A stretch of DNA of 58,855 nucleotides from Ramlibacter sp. (GTDB lineage: Bacteria > Pseudomonadota > Gammaproteobacteria > Burkholderiales > Burkholderiaceae_C), in the NCBI GenBank assembly GCA_021323335.1, contig JAJTCN010000023.1:1-58855 (forward strand). The letters run 5' to 3'. The notes below the pieces were generated by a model, which saw only the letters and a list, made by a program, of their open reading frames with translations, was not told the origin of the DNA and did not search any database. The stretch's first letter is position 1. Every line of letters begins with the position of its first letter. Position numbers and translations under genes: made by a program. Shown here piece after piece: positions 21,789 through 29,461 of the stretch.

Positions 21789-21799
21789 CAATAGGGGGC

Positions 21800-22048
21800 A
21801 TGACCGATCCCAATTCCCTGCCCCCGCTGCCGGACCGCCTCTCGATCGACCCGCGCAGCCCCCACCACGTGGCTGCCCTCTTCGAACACGACGTCGGCAT
21901 CCGCTTCAATGGCCAGGAGCGCGACGACGTGGAGGAGTACTGCATCAGCGAAGGCTGGATCCGCGTCCCGGCCGGCAAGACGGTCGACCGCAAGGGCCAG
22001 CCGCTGATGATCAAGCTCAAGGGGAAGGTGGAGCCGTTCTACCGCTGA
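21800..22048 (+). CDS. DUF3297 family protein
   Basis: A compact 82-residue cytoplasmic protein with the DUF3297 signature: LPDRLSIDPRSPHHVAALFEHDVGIRFNG, ERDDVEEYCISEGWIRVPAGKTVDRKG and a basic end (MIKLKGKVEPFYR). The family is widespread in Proteobacteria and has no established function. The ATG follows a G-rich GGGGG site and lies 11 bp after the permease stop, so it is probably the last gene of the 18768-22048 operon. No enzyme motif is visible. Confidence 0.88.
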   Translation: MTDPNSLPPLPDRLSIDPRSPHHVAALFEHDVGIRFNGQERDDVEEYCISEGWIRVPAGKTVDRKGQPLMIKLKGKVEPFYR

Positions 22049-22073
22049 ACGGCGCCGCCGCGCCTCGCGCCGC

Positions 22074-22280
22074 TCAGTGCAGCGGGTTTTCGACGGCGGG
22101 GACGGACAGTTCCCGGCCCACCATCGCCCGGGCGTAGAAGTAGTTGTTGCGGGCGCGCTCGCTCATGCCGTCCAGGTCCACGTGGCCTTCCGGGTCGCAC
22201 GGGAATGCGAAGCCCCGGCCCTCGTGGAACAGCGAGCGGAAGCAGAGCTGGAACTGGCTGGCGGCGGTGGATTGCATCAT
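22074..22280 (-). CDS. Conserved small protein, unknown function
   Basis: A 68-residue protein (MMQSTAASQFQLCFRSLFHE start, then FPCDPEGHVDLDGMSERARNNY). It has a good AGGAG site 5 nt before the ATG and normal codon use, which supports it being real. It has no signal peptide or membrane segment. I remember similar short proteins in Burkholderiales but cannot name a family or function. It is convergent with the DUF3297 gene (25 bp apart) and on the same strand as ppc, 182 bp downstream of it. The second Met codon is an equally good start. Confidence 0.65.
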   Translation of the reverse strand: MMQSTAASQFQLCFRSLFHEGRGFAFPCDPEGHVDLDGMSERARNNYFYARAMVGRELSVPAVENPLH

Positions 22281-22410
22281 TTGCGTCTCCTGGTGGATCT
22301 GCCTGGTGGCTTGAGTCCACTATCGGCGACCGCCCGGGTCGCCGCGATCAGCCATTGCTGAATCCGTGCCTCGGCGGGGTCCGATTCCGGAGCGGCGTGC
22401 CCGCCGATGA

Positions 22411-22432
22411 GGCATAGGAGCCGTCCTATGCC
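22411..22432 (-). terminator. Perfect hairpin downstream of ppc
   Basis: GGCATAGGA (22411-22419), loop GCCG, TCCTATGCC (22424-22432): a 9-bp perfect stem 30 bp past the ppc stop. There is no U-run, so the role as terminator is tentative. The rest of 22281-22462 shows no gene. Confidence 0.5.
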
Positions 22433-22462
22433 GCGCCGGACAACACCTGTAGGCGGGCGCGC

Positions 22463-25267
22463 TCAGCCGGTGTTGCGCAGCCCGGCCGCGATGCCGTTGA
22501 TGGCCAGGTGGATGCCGCGCCGGGCGCGCTCATCCGCCTGCCCCTGGCGCCAGCGCCGCACCAGCTCGACCTGCAGGTGATGCAGGGGGTCGATGTAGGG
22601 GAAGCGATGGCGGATCGAGCGGGCCAGCGCGGCATTGCTGGCCAGCCGCTGCTTGTCGCCGCTGATCAGGGCCAGCGCGTCCACGGTGCGCTGCCACTCG
22701 GCCTCGATCTGGCCGAAGATGCGGCGGCGCAGGCGCGCGTCCGGCACCAGCTCCGAGTAGCGGGAGGCCAGCGCCAGGTCGCTCTTGGCCAGCACCATGT
22801 CCATGTTCGACAGCAAGGCGCGGAAGAAGGGCCAGTGCCGGTACATCTTCTGCAGCAGCGCCACCGCTTCCTTGCGTTGCGCGCCCGGCTCGCCCAGGAA
22901 GTCCTGCACGGCGGAGCCGAAGCCGAACCAGCCCGGCAACGTCAGTCGGCATTGGCCCCAGCTGAAGCTCCAGGGGATGGCGCGCAGGTCCTCGATGCGC
23001 TGCGAAGCCTTGCGCGATGCCGGGCGCGATCCGATGTTCAGCTCCGCGATCTCGCGGATCGGCGTGGCGTTGAAGAAGTAGTCGACGAAGCCCGGGGTCT
23101 CGTACACGAGCGCGCGATACGCCTTCATGCTGGCCTGCGACAGGGTTTCGGCGGCCTGCAGGAAGGCCTTGGTCGCCGGCTTGGTCGGCTGCAGCAGCGT
23201 GGCTTCCAGCGTGGCGGCCACCAGCGTTTCCAGGTTGCGGCGGCCGATCTCCGGGTTGGCGTACTTCGACGCGATCACTTCGCCCTGCTCGGTCAGGCGG
23301 ATCTGCCCGCGCACCGTGCCCGGGGGCTGCGCCAGGATCGCCTGGTAGCTCGGGCCGCCGCCGCGCCCGACGGTGCCGCCGCGGCCGTGGAACAGGCGCA
23401 GCTGGATGTCGTGGGAATTGGAGAGCTGGTCGAACAGGTCCACCAGCGCGATCTCCGCGCGGTACAGCTCCCAGTTGCTGGTGAAGATGCCGCCGTCCTT
23501 GTTGCTGTCGCTGTAGCCGAGCATGATGTCCTGCTCGGCGCCGGAGCGCTGCATCATCTTCGCCACGCCGGGCAGCGCATAGAACTCGCGCATGATCGGC
23601 GCGGCCTGGCGCAGGTCCTCGATGGTCTCGAACAGCGGCACCACGATCAGGTCGTTGGTGGCGTGGCCGTCCAGGGTGCCGTGCAGCAGCCCCACTTCCT
23701 TTTGCAGCAGCATGACCTCCAGCAGGTCGCTGACCGCCTCGGTGTGGCTGATGATGTAGTGGCGGATCGCCTGCGCGCCATAGCGCGCGCGCAGCCGCAC
23801 GGCGGCTTCGAAGATCGCCAGCTCCTTGCGCGCGTGCTCGGAGTAGCCGTGGCCCAGCACGCGCAGCGGCCGCGCATCGGACAGCAGCCGCAGCAGCACC
23901 GCGCGCTTGCCCCCTTCGTCGAGGGCGCGGTAGCCGGGTTCGACCCGCGCCACCGCCAGCAGCTCGGCGACCACTTCCTCGTGCTGTTCCGAGTTCTGCC
24001 GCAGGTCGACGGTGGCCAGGTGGAAGCCGAACACCTCCACCGCGCGGATCAGCGGCTTCAGCCTTTGCTGCACCATCGCCGCGCCGTGGTGCGCGAGCAG
24101 CGAGTCGCGCAGGGTGCGCAGGTCGGCCAGCAGGTCCTCGGCGCGCAGGTACGGGTTCTGCGGCGGCACCGCGTGGCGGGCCGCGTCGCCGCCGGTGAAT
24201 TCCTTCAGCGTGGCGGCCAGCCGCGCATACATGCCGGTCACCGCGCGCCGGTAGGGCTCGTCCTGCCGGTGCTCGCCGCGGTCGGGCGAGGCGTCGGCCA
24301 GCGCCTGCATCGCCGGCGTCACCTTCACCAGCATCGCCGAGATGGAGAGGTCGCTGCCCAGCCAGAACAGCTCCGTCAGGTAGTGGCGCAGCGCCACTTC
24401 GCACTGCCGGCGCAGCGCGTATTCCAGCGTCTGCGCGGTGACGTTCGGGTTGCCGTCGCGGTCGCCGCCGATCCACTGTCCCATGCGCAGGAAGCTCGCC
24501 ACCGGCTGCTGGCCGAGCTCCTGTTCGAGCTGGCCGTACAGCTTGGGGATCTGCCGCAGGAAGGTCGCCTCGTAGTAGCTGAGGGACGTTTCGATCTCGT
24601 CGGCCACGGTCAGCTTGGTGAAGCGCAGCAGCCGCGTCTGCCACAGCTGCTGCACGCGGGCCCGGATCTGCGCCTCGTTGGCGGCCAGTTCCTTCGGCGC
24701 GAGGGCGTCGCGCGGCTGCGCGCGCGCGCGGACCTCGTCGCGCTCGGTGAGCAGCCGCGCGATGTCGCGTTCGGCGTCCAGGATGCTCTTGCGCTGCACC
24801 TCGGTCGGGTGGGCTGTGAGCACCGGCGACAGGTAGGCGTGGGCCAGCGCCTGCGACACGGCGCGCGCGTTGATGCCGGCCCAGCGCAGCCGTGCGAGCG
24901 CCACCTCGATGCTGCCTTCCTGCTGGTCGCCGGCGCGCTCGTGCACCTCGCGCCGGCGGATGTGGTGGCGGTCCTCGGCCAGGTTGGCCAGGTGGCTGAA
25001 GTAGGTGAACGCGCGGATCACCCGCACCGCTTCGTCGCCGGACAGGGATTTCAGCAAGGACTTCAGCGCCCGGTCGGCCTCGTGGTCGGCGTCGCGGCGG
25101 AAGGCGACCGACAGCTTGCGGATGCGCTCGACCAGCTCGAAGGTCTCCACGCCTTCCTGTTCGCGGATGGCGTCGCCGAGGATGCGGCCCAGCAGCCGGA
25201 TGTCCTCCAGCAGGGGGCGCTCGTTTTCCTTCGCGCGGCGCGCGGGGGCCTGCTCGGTGGGCGGCAT
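22463..25267 (-). CDS. ppc: Phosphoenolpyruvate carboxylase
   Basis: A 934-residue anaplerotic enzyme forming oxaloacetate from PEP and bicarbonate. Catalytic His153 lies in [26 protein letters not shown] at 268-278, [10 protein letters not shown] at 584-593 and [15 protein letters not shown] from 626; the C-terminus ends NTG as in all PEPC. Two ATG codons compete: 25267 (MPPTEQ) and 25303 (MLASPR, 12 residues longer). The shorter is preferred because the longer one sits in the palindromic promoter-like GATGCTAGCATC. It is divergent from hemC and interrupts an otherwise Pseudomonas-like argH-algZR-hem order. Confidence 0.96.
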   Translation of the reverse strand: MPPTEQAPARRAKENERPLLEDIRLLGRILGDAIREQEGVETFELVERIRKLSVAFRRDADHEADRALKSLLKSLSGDEAVRVIRAFTYFSHLANLAEDRHHIRRREVHERAGDQQEGSIEVALARLRWAGINARAVSQALAHAYLSPVLTAHPTEVQRKSILDAERDIARLLTERDEVRARAQPRDALAPKELAANEAQIRARVQQLWQTRLLRFTKLTVADEIETSLSYYEATFLRQIPKLYGQLEQELGQQPVASFLRMGQWIGGDRDGNPNVTAQTLEYALRRQCEVALRHYLTELFWLGSDLSISAMLVKVTPAMQALADASPDRGEHRQDEPYRRAVTGMYARLAATLKEFTGGDAARHAVPPQNPYLRAEDLLADLRTLRDSLLAHHGAAMVQQRLKPLIRAVEVFGFHLATVDLRQNSEQHEEVVAELLAVARVEPGYRALDEGGKRAVLLRLLSDARPLRVLGHGYSEHARKELAIFEAAVRLRARYGAQAIRHYIISHTEAVSDLLEVMLLQKEVGLLHGTLDGHATNDLIVVPLFETIEDLRQAAPIMREFYALPGVAKMMQRSGAEQDIMLGYSDSNKDGGIFTSNWELYRAEIALVDLFDQLSNSHDIQLRLFHGRGGTVGRGGGPSYQAILAQPPGTVRGQIRLTEQGEVIASKYANPEIGRRNLETLVAATLEATLLQPTKPATKAFLQAAETLSQASMKAYRALVYETPGFVDYFFNATPIREIAELNIGSRPASRKASQRIEDLRAIPWSFSWGQCRLTLPGWFGFGSAVQDFLGEPGAQRKEAVALLQKMYRHWPFFRALLSNMDMVLAKSDLALASRYSELVPDARLRRRIFGQIEAEWQRTVDALALISGDKQRLASNAALARSIRHRFPYIDPLHHLQVELVRRWRQGQADERARRGIHLAINGIAAGLRNTG

Positions 25268-25292
25268 GCGGTGTTCCGTAGGGGGGCGAGGG

Positions 25293-25304
25293 GATGCTAG
25301 CATC
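25293..25304. promoter_or_regulatory. Palindromic promoter-like site between ppc and hemC
   Basis: GATGCTAGCATC is a perfect 12-bp palindrome between the divergent ppc and hemC starts. Because it is symmetric it reads TG-N-TAGCAT, an extended -10 pattern, on both strands. The -35 sides are weak (TTCCGT at 18 bp on the plus strand). It may be a shared start site or an operator; evidence is the sequence alone. Confidence 0.4.
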
Positions 25305-25340
25305 GACCTTCCCCTCGAAGGATGACATGCGGGTTACGAA

Positions 25341-26243
25341 GTGAGCCAGTTCACCATCGCCACGCGCGAAAGCCGGCTGGCCCTCTGGCAGGCCGAACAC
25401 GTCAAGGCCTTGCTGGCGCAGCATGGCCACGGCGTGGCGCTGCTCGGTATGACCACCAAGGGCGACCAGATCCTGGACCGCGCCCTCAGCAAGGTCGGGG
25501 GCAAGGGGCTGTTCGTCAAGGAGCTGGAGACGGCGCTGGAAGAAGGCCGGGCGGACCTGGCGGTGCACTCCCTGAAGGACGTGCCGATGGAGCTGCCGGA
25601 GGGCTTCGAGCTCGCCTGCGTGATGGAGCGCGAGGACCCGCGCGATGCGCTGGTCTCCAACCGGTTCGGGCAGCTGGCCGACCTGCCGCAGGGCGCGGTG
25701 GTCGGCACCTCCAGCCTGCGCCGCGTGGTGCTGCTGCGCGCCTTGCGGCCGGACCTGAAGATCGAGCCGCTGCGCGGCAACCTGGACACGCGCCTGCGCA
25801 AGCTGGACGACGGGCAGTACGACGCCATCGTGCTGGCCGCCGCGGGCCTGAAGCGGCTGGGCCTGGCCGCGCGCATCCGGCAGGTGTTCGAGCCGGCGGA
25901 CATGCTGCCGGCGGCGGGGCAGGGCGCGCTGGGCATCGAGGTGCGCACGCAGCGGCCCGACGTCGCGGCGGCGCTCGCGCCCCTGGTGCACCAGACCACC
26001 TGGCTGTGCGTGGCCGCCGAGCGGGCGGTCAGCCGTGCCATGGGCGGCAGCTGCTCCATGCCGCTGGCGGCCTACGCCACCTTCGACGGCGAGTACCTGC
26101 AGCTGTCCGCGGCCTGGGGCGACCCCGAACAGCCCGGCGTGCTGGTGCGCGCCCGTTCCGCCGACGTCGTGGCGGACCTGGGCCAGGCGGCGGCGCTGGG
26201 CGAGGCCGTCGCGGCGCGCCTGCGCGCGGGCGGCGCCCGCTGA
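25341..26243 (+). CDS. hemC: Hydroxymethylbilane synthase (porphobilinogen deaminase)
   Basis: Joins four porphobilinogens into hydroxymethylbilane. The 300-residue protein has [14 protein letters not shown], the catalytic Asp80 in [24 protein letters not shown] and the Cys238 ([12 protein letters not shown]) that carries the dipyrromethane cofactor. The GTG at 25341 is the start giving the normal [12 protein letters not shown]-terminus; a preceding ATG at 25325 runs into a stop after five codons. It heads the hemC-hemD-hemX-hemY operon and is divergent from ppc, with only about 70 bp for both promoters. Confidence 0.97.
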   Translation: MSQFTIATRESRLALWQAEHVKALLAQHGHGVALLGMTTKGDQILDRALSKVGGKGLFVKELETALEEGRADLAVHSLKDVPMELPEGFELACVMEREDPRDALVSNRFGQLADLPQGAVVGTSSLRRVVLLRALRPDLKIEPLRGNLDTRLRKLDDGQYDAIVLAAAGLKRLGLAARIRQVFEPADMLPAAGQGALGIEVRTQRPDVAAALAPLVHQTTWLCVAAERAVSRAMGGSCSMPLAAYATFDGEYLQLSAAWGDPEQPGVLVRARSADVVADLGQAAALGEAVAARLRAGGAR

Positions 26244-26251
26244 GCCGCCCG

Positions 26252-27007
26252 ATGGCGGTGGTCGTCACCCGGCCGGCGCAGGATGCACTGCGTTGGGCCG
26301 ACCAGTTGCGCGGGCGCGGCTTCGAGCCGCTGGTGCTGCCCCTCATCGCCATCGGCCCCGCGCCCGACGCGCAGGCTTTGCAGCAGGCGGCGGCGCAGGC
26401 CGACGACCATGCGGCGGTGATGTTCGTCAGCGCCAACGCGGTTCAGGGCTTCTTCGACGCCGCGCCGACGTTCGCGCGCGCGCGCGCCTGGGCCCCCGGC
26501 CCGGCGACGCGCGAGGCGCTGCTGGCCGCGGGCGTCGCGCCCGCGCGCATCGATGCGCCGGCCGCCGATGCCGGCCAGTTCGATTCCGAATCGCTCTGGG
26601 AACAGGTGGCCGGCCAGTTGCGGCCCGGCGACCGCCTGCTGGTGGTCCGCGGCGCCGACGCCGCCGGCCGCAGCCAGGGACGCGAATGGCTCGCGCAGCA
26701 GGCCGCCGCGGCGGGCGCCCGGGTCGACCACGTGGCGGCCTACCGGCGCGAGCTTCCCGCATGGAGCGATGCCGAAGTACAGCAGGCCAGCCGCGCCGCC
26801 GGCGACGGCTCGTGGTGGCTCTTCAGCAGCTCGGAGGCGGCGCGCAACCTCGCCACGCTGCTGCCGGCGCAGGACTGGTCGCGGGCGCGGGCGGTCGCGA
26901 CCCACCCCCGCATCGTGCAATCGGTCCGCGCTCTCGGTTTCGCGACCGTGCTGGCATCCCGTCCAGCCTTCGAGGACGTGGTGGCGTCGATAGAATCCGG
27001 CCGATGA
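26252..27007 (+). CDS. hemD: Uroporphyrinogen-III synthase
   Basis: Cyclises hydroxymethylbilane with inversion of ring D. The 251-residue protein is poorly conserved in sequence, as is usual for HemD, but shows VVVTRPAQDA-RWADQLRGRGFEPLVLPLIAI at the start, MFVSANAVQGFF, an LLVVRGADAAGR hinge and WWLFSSSEAARNL. Position directly after hemC (8-bp gap) makes the call firm. The TGA overlaps the ATG of the hemX-like gene (ATGA). Confidence 0.93.
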   Translation: MAVVVTRPAQDALRWADQLRGRGFEPLVLPLIAIGPAPDAQALQQAAAQADDHAAVMFVSANAVQGFFDAAPTFARARAWAPGPATREALLAAGVAPARIDAPAADAGQFDSESLWEQVAGQLRPGDRLLVVRGADAAGRSQGREWLAQQAAAAGARVDHVAAYRRELPAWSDAEVQQASRAAGDGSWWLFSSSEAARNLATLLPAQDWSRARAVATHPRIVQSVRALGFATVLASRPAFEDVVASIESGR

Positions 27008-28071
27008 GTTCCCTGCCTCCGTCCCCTCCGCCCGAGCTGCAGCCGGCGTTGCCGGTGGCGACCACGGTGCCGGGGCCGTTCCCGCCGCGCAGCAGCGCCC
27101 TGTCGCGCGCGGTGCTGCTGGTGCTGGCGCTGCTCGCGGGCGCGGGCCTGCTGTCCAGCGTGATGCTGTGGCAGCGGCTGTCGTCCATCCAGGAGCAGCT
27201 GGCGCGGCAGACCACCGACAGCGCCGCCAATGCCATCGAGGCGCGCACGCTGGCCCGCCAGGCGCAGGAGATCGCCCGCGATGCCGCCGCCCGCCAGGCC
27301 GTGCTGGAGACGCGGCTGTCGGAGGTGGCGCTGCAGCGCACGCAGGTGGAGGAGCTGGTCCAGAGCCTGTCCCGTTCGCGCGACGAGAACCTGCTGGTCG
27401 ACATCGATTCGGCCTTGCGCCTGGCGCAGCAGCAGACCCAGCTGACCGGCAGCGCCGAGCCGCTGCTGGCGGAGCTGCGCACCTCCGAGCAGCGCCTGGC
27501 CCGGGCCGCGCAGCCGCGGCTGGCGCGCCTGCGGGCCTCCATCGCCCGCGACATCGAGCGGATCCGCTCCACCAGCGTCACCGACGTGCCCGCGCTGCTG
27601 GCGCGGCTGGACGACGTGGTGCGGCAGGTGGACGACCTGCCGGTGGCGAACGCGGTGCCGGCCCGCGCCCTCAACGAGCCGGTGCGCAAGGCGACGACCC
27701 AGGGCGGCATGTGGTGGGAGCGCGCGCGCGACACCCTGCTGGAGGAGGCGCGGGGCCTGGTGCGCGTGAGCCGCATCGACCAGCCGGACGCCGTGCTGCT
27801 GGCGCCCGAGCAGGCCACCTTCCTGCGCGAGAACCTCAAGCTGAAGCTGCTGAACGTGCGGCTGTCGCTGCTGGCGCGCCAGACCGACACCGCGCGCGCC
27901 GACCTCGCCGCCGCGATCGCCGCGCTGAACAAGTACTTCGATCCCGCGTCCCGCCGCACGCAGGCCGCGGCCACCCAGCTGCAGCAGGTGCAGGCGCAGG
28001 TGCGCACGGCGGAGGTGCCGCGGGTCAACGACACGCTGGCAGCCATTGCCACGCTGTCCGCCGGGAAGTAG
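27004..28071 (+). CDS. hemX: HemX-like membrane protein of the heme operon
   Basis: A 355-residue bitopic protein: Pro-rich cytoplasmic N-terminus (1-33), one membrane helix (about 34-56, AVLLVLALLAGAGLLSSVML) and a long periplasmic alpha-helical, coiled-coil-like region rich in Gln/Arg/Ala. It belongs to the HemX family (PF04375), often annotated as uroporphyrinogen-III C-methyltransferase, but no SAM-binding motif of that enzyme is present. A structural or heme-handling role is more likely. It overlaps hemD by 4 nt and precedes hemY by 2 bp. Confidence 0.88.
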   Translation: MSSLPPSPPPELQPALPVATTVPGPFPPRSSALSRAVLLVLALLAGAGLLSSVMLWQRLSSIQEQLARQTTDSAANAIEARTLARQAQEIARDAAARQAVLETRLSEVALQRTQVEELVQSLSRSRDENLLVDIDSALRLAQQQTQLTGSAEPLLAELRTSEQRLARAAQPRLARLRASIARDIERIRSTSVTDVPALLARLDDVVRQVDDLPVANAVPARALNEPVRKATTQGGMWWERARDTLLEEARGLVRVSRIDQPDAVLLAPEQATFLRENLKLKLLNVRLSLLARQTDTARADLAAAIAALNKYFDPASRRTQAAATQLQQVQAQVRTAEVPRVNDTLAAIATLSAGK

Positions 28072-28073
28072 CG

Positions 28074-29327
28074 ATGGGTTCCGCGCTGTGGCTCCTGTTG
28101 CTGTTCGGCGTGGCCGCCGCCGTCGCGCTGTTCGCCGGCAACAACCAGGGCTCCGTCACGCTGTTCTGGCCGCCGTACCGCATCGATCTTTCGCTGAACC
28201 TGGTGCTGCTGCTGCTGGTGGCGACCTTCTTCTTCCTGCATGCCGTCATGCGCGCGCTGTCGGCGCTGTTCGACCTGCCGCGGCAGGCGCTGCGCTGGCG
28301 CACCCAGCAGAAGGAACGGGCCATCCACGGCCTGCTGCTGGACACGATCTCGCACCTGCTTGCCGGCCGCTACATCCGCGCGCGCAAGTCCGCCGAGGCG
28401 GTGCTGCAGCAGGAAACGTCCCTCACCGCGTCCGGGCACGAGCCGGCCAACGGCGCGCAGCTGCGGGCCATCGCGCACATCCTCGCCGCGGAGAGCTCGC
28501 AGGCGCTGCAGGATCGCGCCGCCCGCGAGGAGCACTTGAAGGGCGCGCTGGAACAGGCGTCGGCGCGCGATGCGCAGGGCACCCGCGACGGCGCGGTGCT
28601 GCGAGCGGCGCGCTGGGCGCTGGAAGACCGCGAGCCCGAGGCGGCGATGGAACTGCTCCGGAGCCTGCCGCAGGGCGCGGCACGCCGCACCGTGGCGCTG
28701 CGCACGCGGCTGCGCGCGTCGCGGCAGGGGGGCCAGCCGATGGAAGCGCTGGAGACGGCGCGCCTGCTCGCCAAGCACCATGCGTTCTCCGACGTGGCCG
28801 CGCTCAGCATCGTGCGCGGCCTCGCCATCGACCTGTTGAACGGGGCCTATGACGTCGCGCAGCTGCAGCGGGCGTGGGGCTCGCTGGAGCCGGCGGAGCG
28901 GCTGGTGCCGGAGGTGGCTATCCACGCGGCGCAGCGGCTCATGGCCCTGCGCGGCGACGCCCGGCTGGCGCGCGACTGGCTGCTGCCGGTGTGGGAGGCG
29001 CAGGCCGGCCTGTCCGACAGCCTGCGCGTCAAGCTGGTGTGCGCGCTGGAAGAAGGGCTCGATTCGCTGGATGGCGCCTGGCTGGCTCGCATCGAGGCGG
29101 CGCAGAAGGCCAATCCGCGCGATGCGACGCTGCAGTACCTGGCCGGCATGGCCTGCATGCGGCGGCAGCTCTGGGGCAAGGCTCAGCAGCTGCTGACGCA
29201 GGCCGCGCTCGGCCTGCAGGACGCGGCCCTGCACCGCAATGCCTGGCGCGCGCTCGCCGAGCTGGCGGAGCAGCGCGAGGATGCGCCGGCCGCGGCGCTT
29301 GCGTGGAAGCGGGCGGCGGGGGATTGA
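28074..29327 (+). CDS. hemY: HemY-like TPR membrane protein of the heme operon
   Basis: A 417-residue protein with two N-terminal membrane helices (about 4-21 and 42-60; LLLLFGVAAAVALFAG, LNLVLLLLVATFFFLHAV) and a large helical-repeat region of the HemY N-terminal family (PF07219) with TPR-like repeats to the end. This proteobacterial HemY is unrelated to the protoporphyrinogen oxidase called HemY in Bacillus. Role in heme synthesis is supported only by its invariant place after hemX. It ends the operon at a composite palindrome and terminator (29330-29442). Confidence 0.88.
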   Translation: MGSALWLLLLFGVAAAVALFAGNNQGSVTLFWPPYRIDLSLNLVLLLLVATFFFLHAVMRALSALFDLPRQALRWRTQQKERAIHGLLLDTISHLLAGRYIRARKSAEAVLQQETSLTASGHEPANGAQLRAIAHILAAESSQALQDRAAREEHLKGALEQASARDAQGTRDGAVLRAARWALEDREPEAAMELLRSLPQGAARRTVALRTRLRASRQGGQPMEALETARLLAKHHAFSDVAALSIVRGLAIDLLNGAYDVAQLQRAWGSLEPAERLVPEVAIHAAQRLMALRGDARLARDWLLPVWEAQAGLSDSLRVKLVCALEEGLDSLDGAWLARIEAAQKANPRDATLQYLAGMACMRRQLWGKAQQLLTQAALGLQDAALHRNAWRALAELAEQREDAPAAALAWKRAAGD

Positions 29328-29329
29328 CC

Positions 29330-29411
29330 GTCATTCCCGCGCAGGCGGGAATCCAGGGCGTCCGTCCCCGGCTTTTTGGATGCCCTGGATCCCCGCCTCC
29401 GCGGGGATGAC
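29330..29411. repeat. Composite dRS3-like inverted repeat
   Basis: Two 30-nt ends, GTCATTCCCGCG... (29330-29359) and its near complement finishing ...GCGGGGATGAC (29382-29411), pair with 3 mismatches. The left end contains ATTCCC-N8-GGGAAT, exactly the pattern of the Neisseria dRS3 repeat; the right end has ATCCCC-N8-GGGGAT. It lies directly after hemY. Such repeats are widespread in betaproteobacteria and in Neisseria serve as integration sites for filamentous phages; that role is not shown here. Confidence 0.75.
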
Positions 29412-29420
29412 GAAAAACAG

Positions 29421-29442
29421 AAGGGCGCCCGAAGGCGCCCTT
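29421..29442. terminator. Bidirectional intrinsic terminator between hemY and rne
   Basis: AAGGGCGCC, loop CGAA, GGCGCCCTT: a perfect 9-bp stem with a stable tetraloop, followed by TTCTTC on the plus strand and preceded by GAAAAACAG (a U-rich tail, CTGTTTTTC, on the minus strand). It suits termination of both hemY (plus) and rne (minus). Confidence 0.85.
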
Positions 29443-29461
29443 TCTTCATCCTGCCGCTCTC

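Noticed and set aside
22508..25300. 930-codon plus-strand open frame opposite ppc
   Set aside because: Same GC-driven shadow effect; the residues are His/Gln/Arg/Ala-rich without domains and PEPC motifs on the minus strand are complete.
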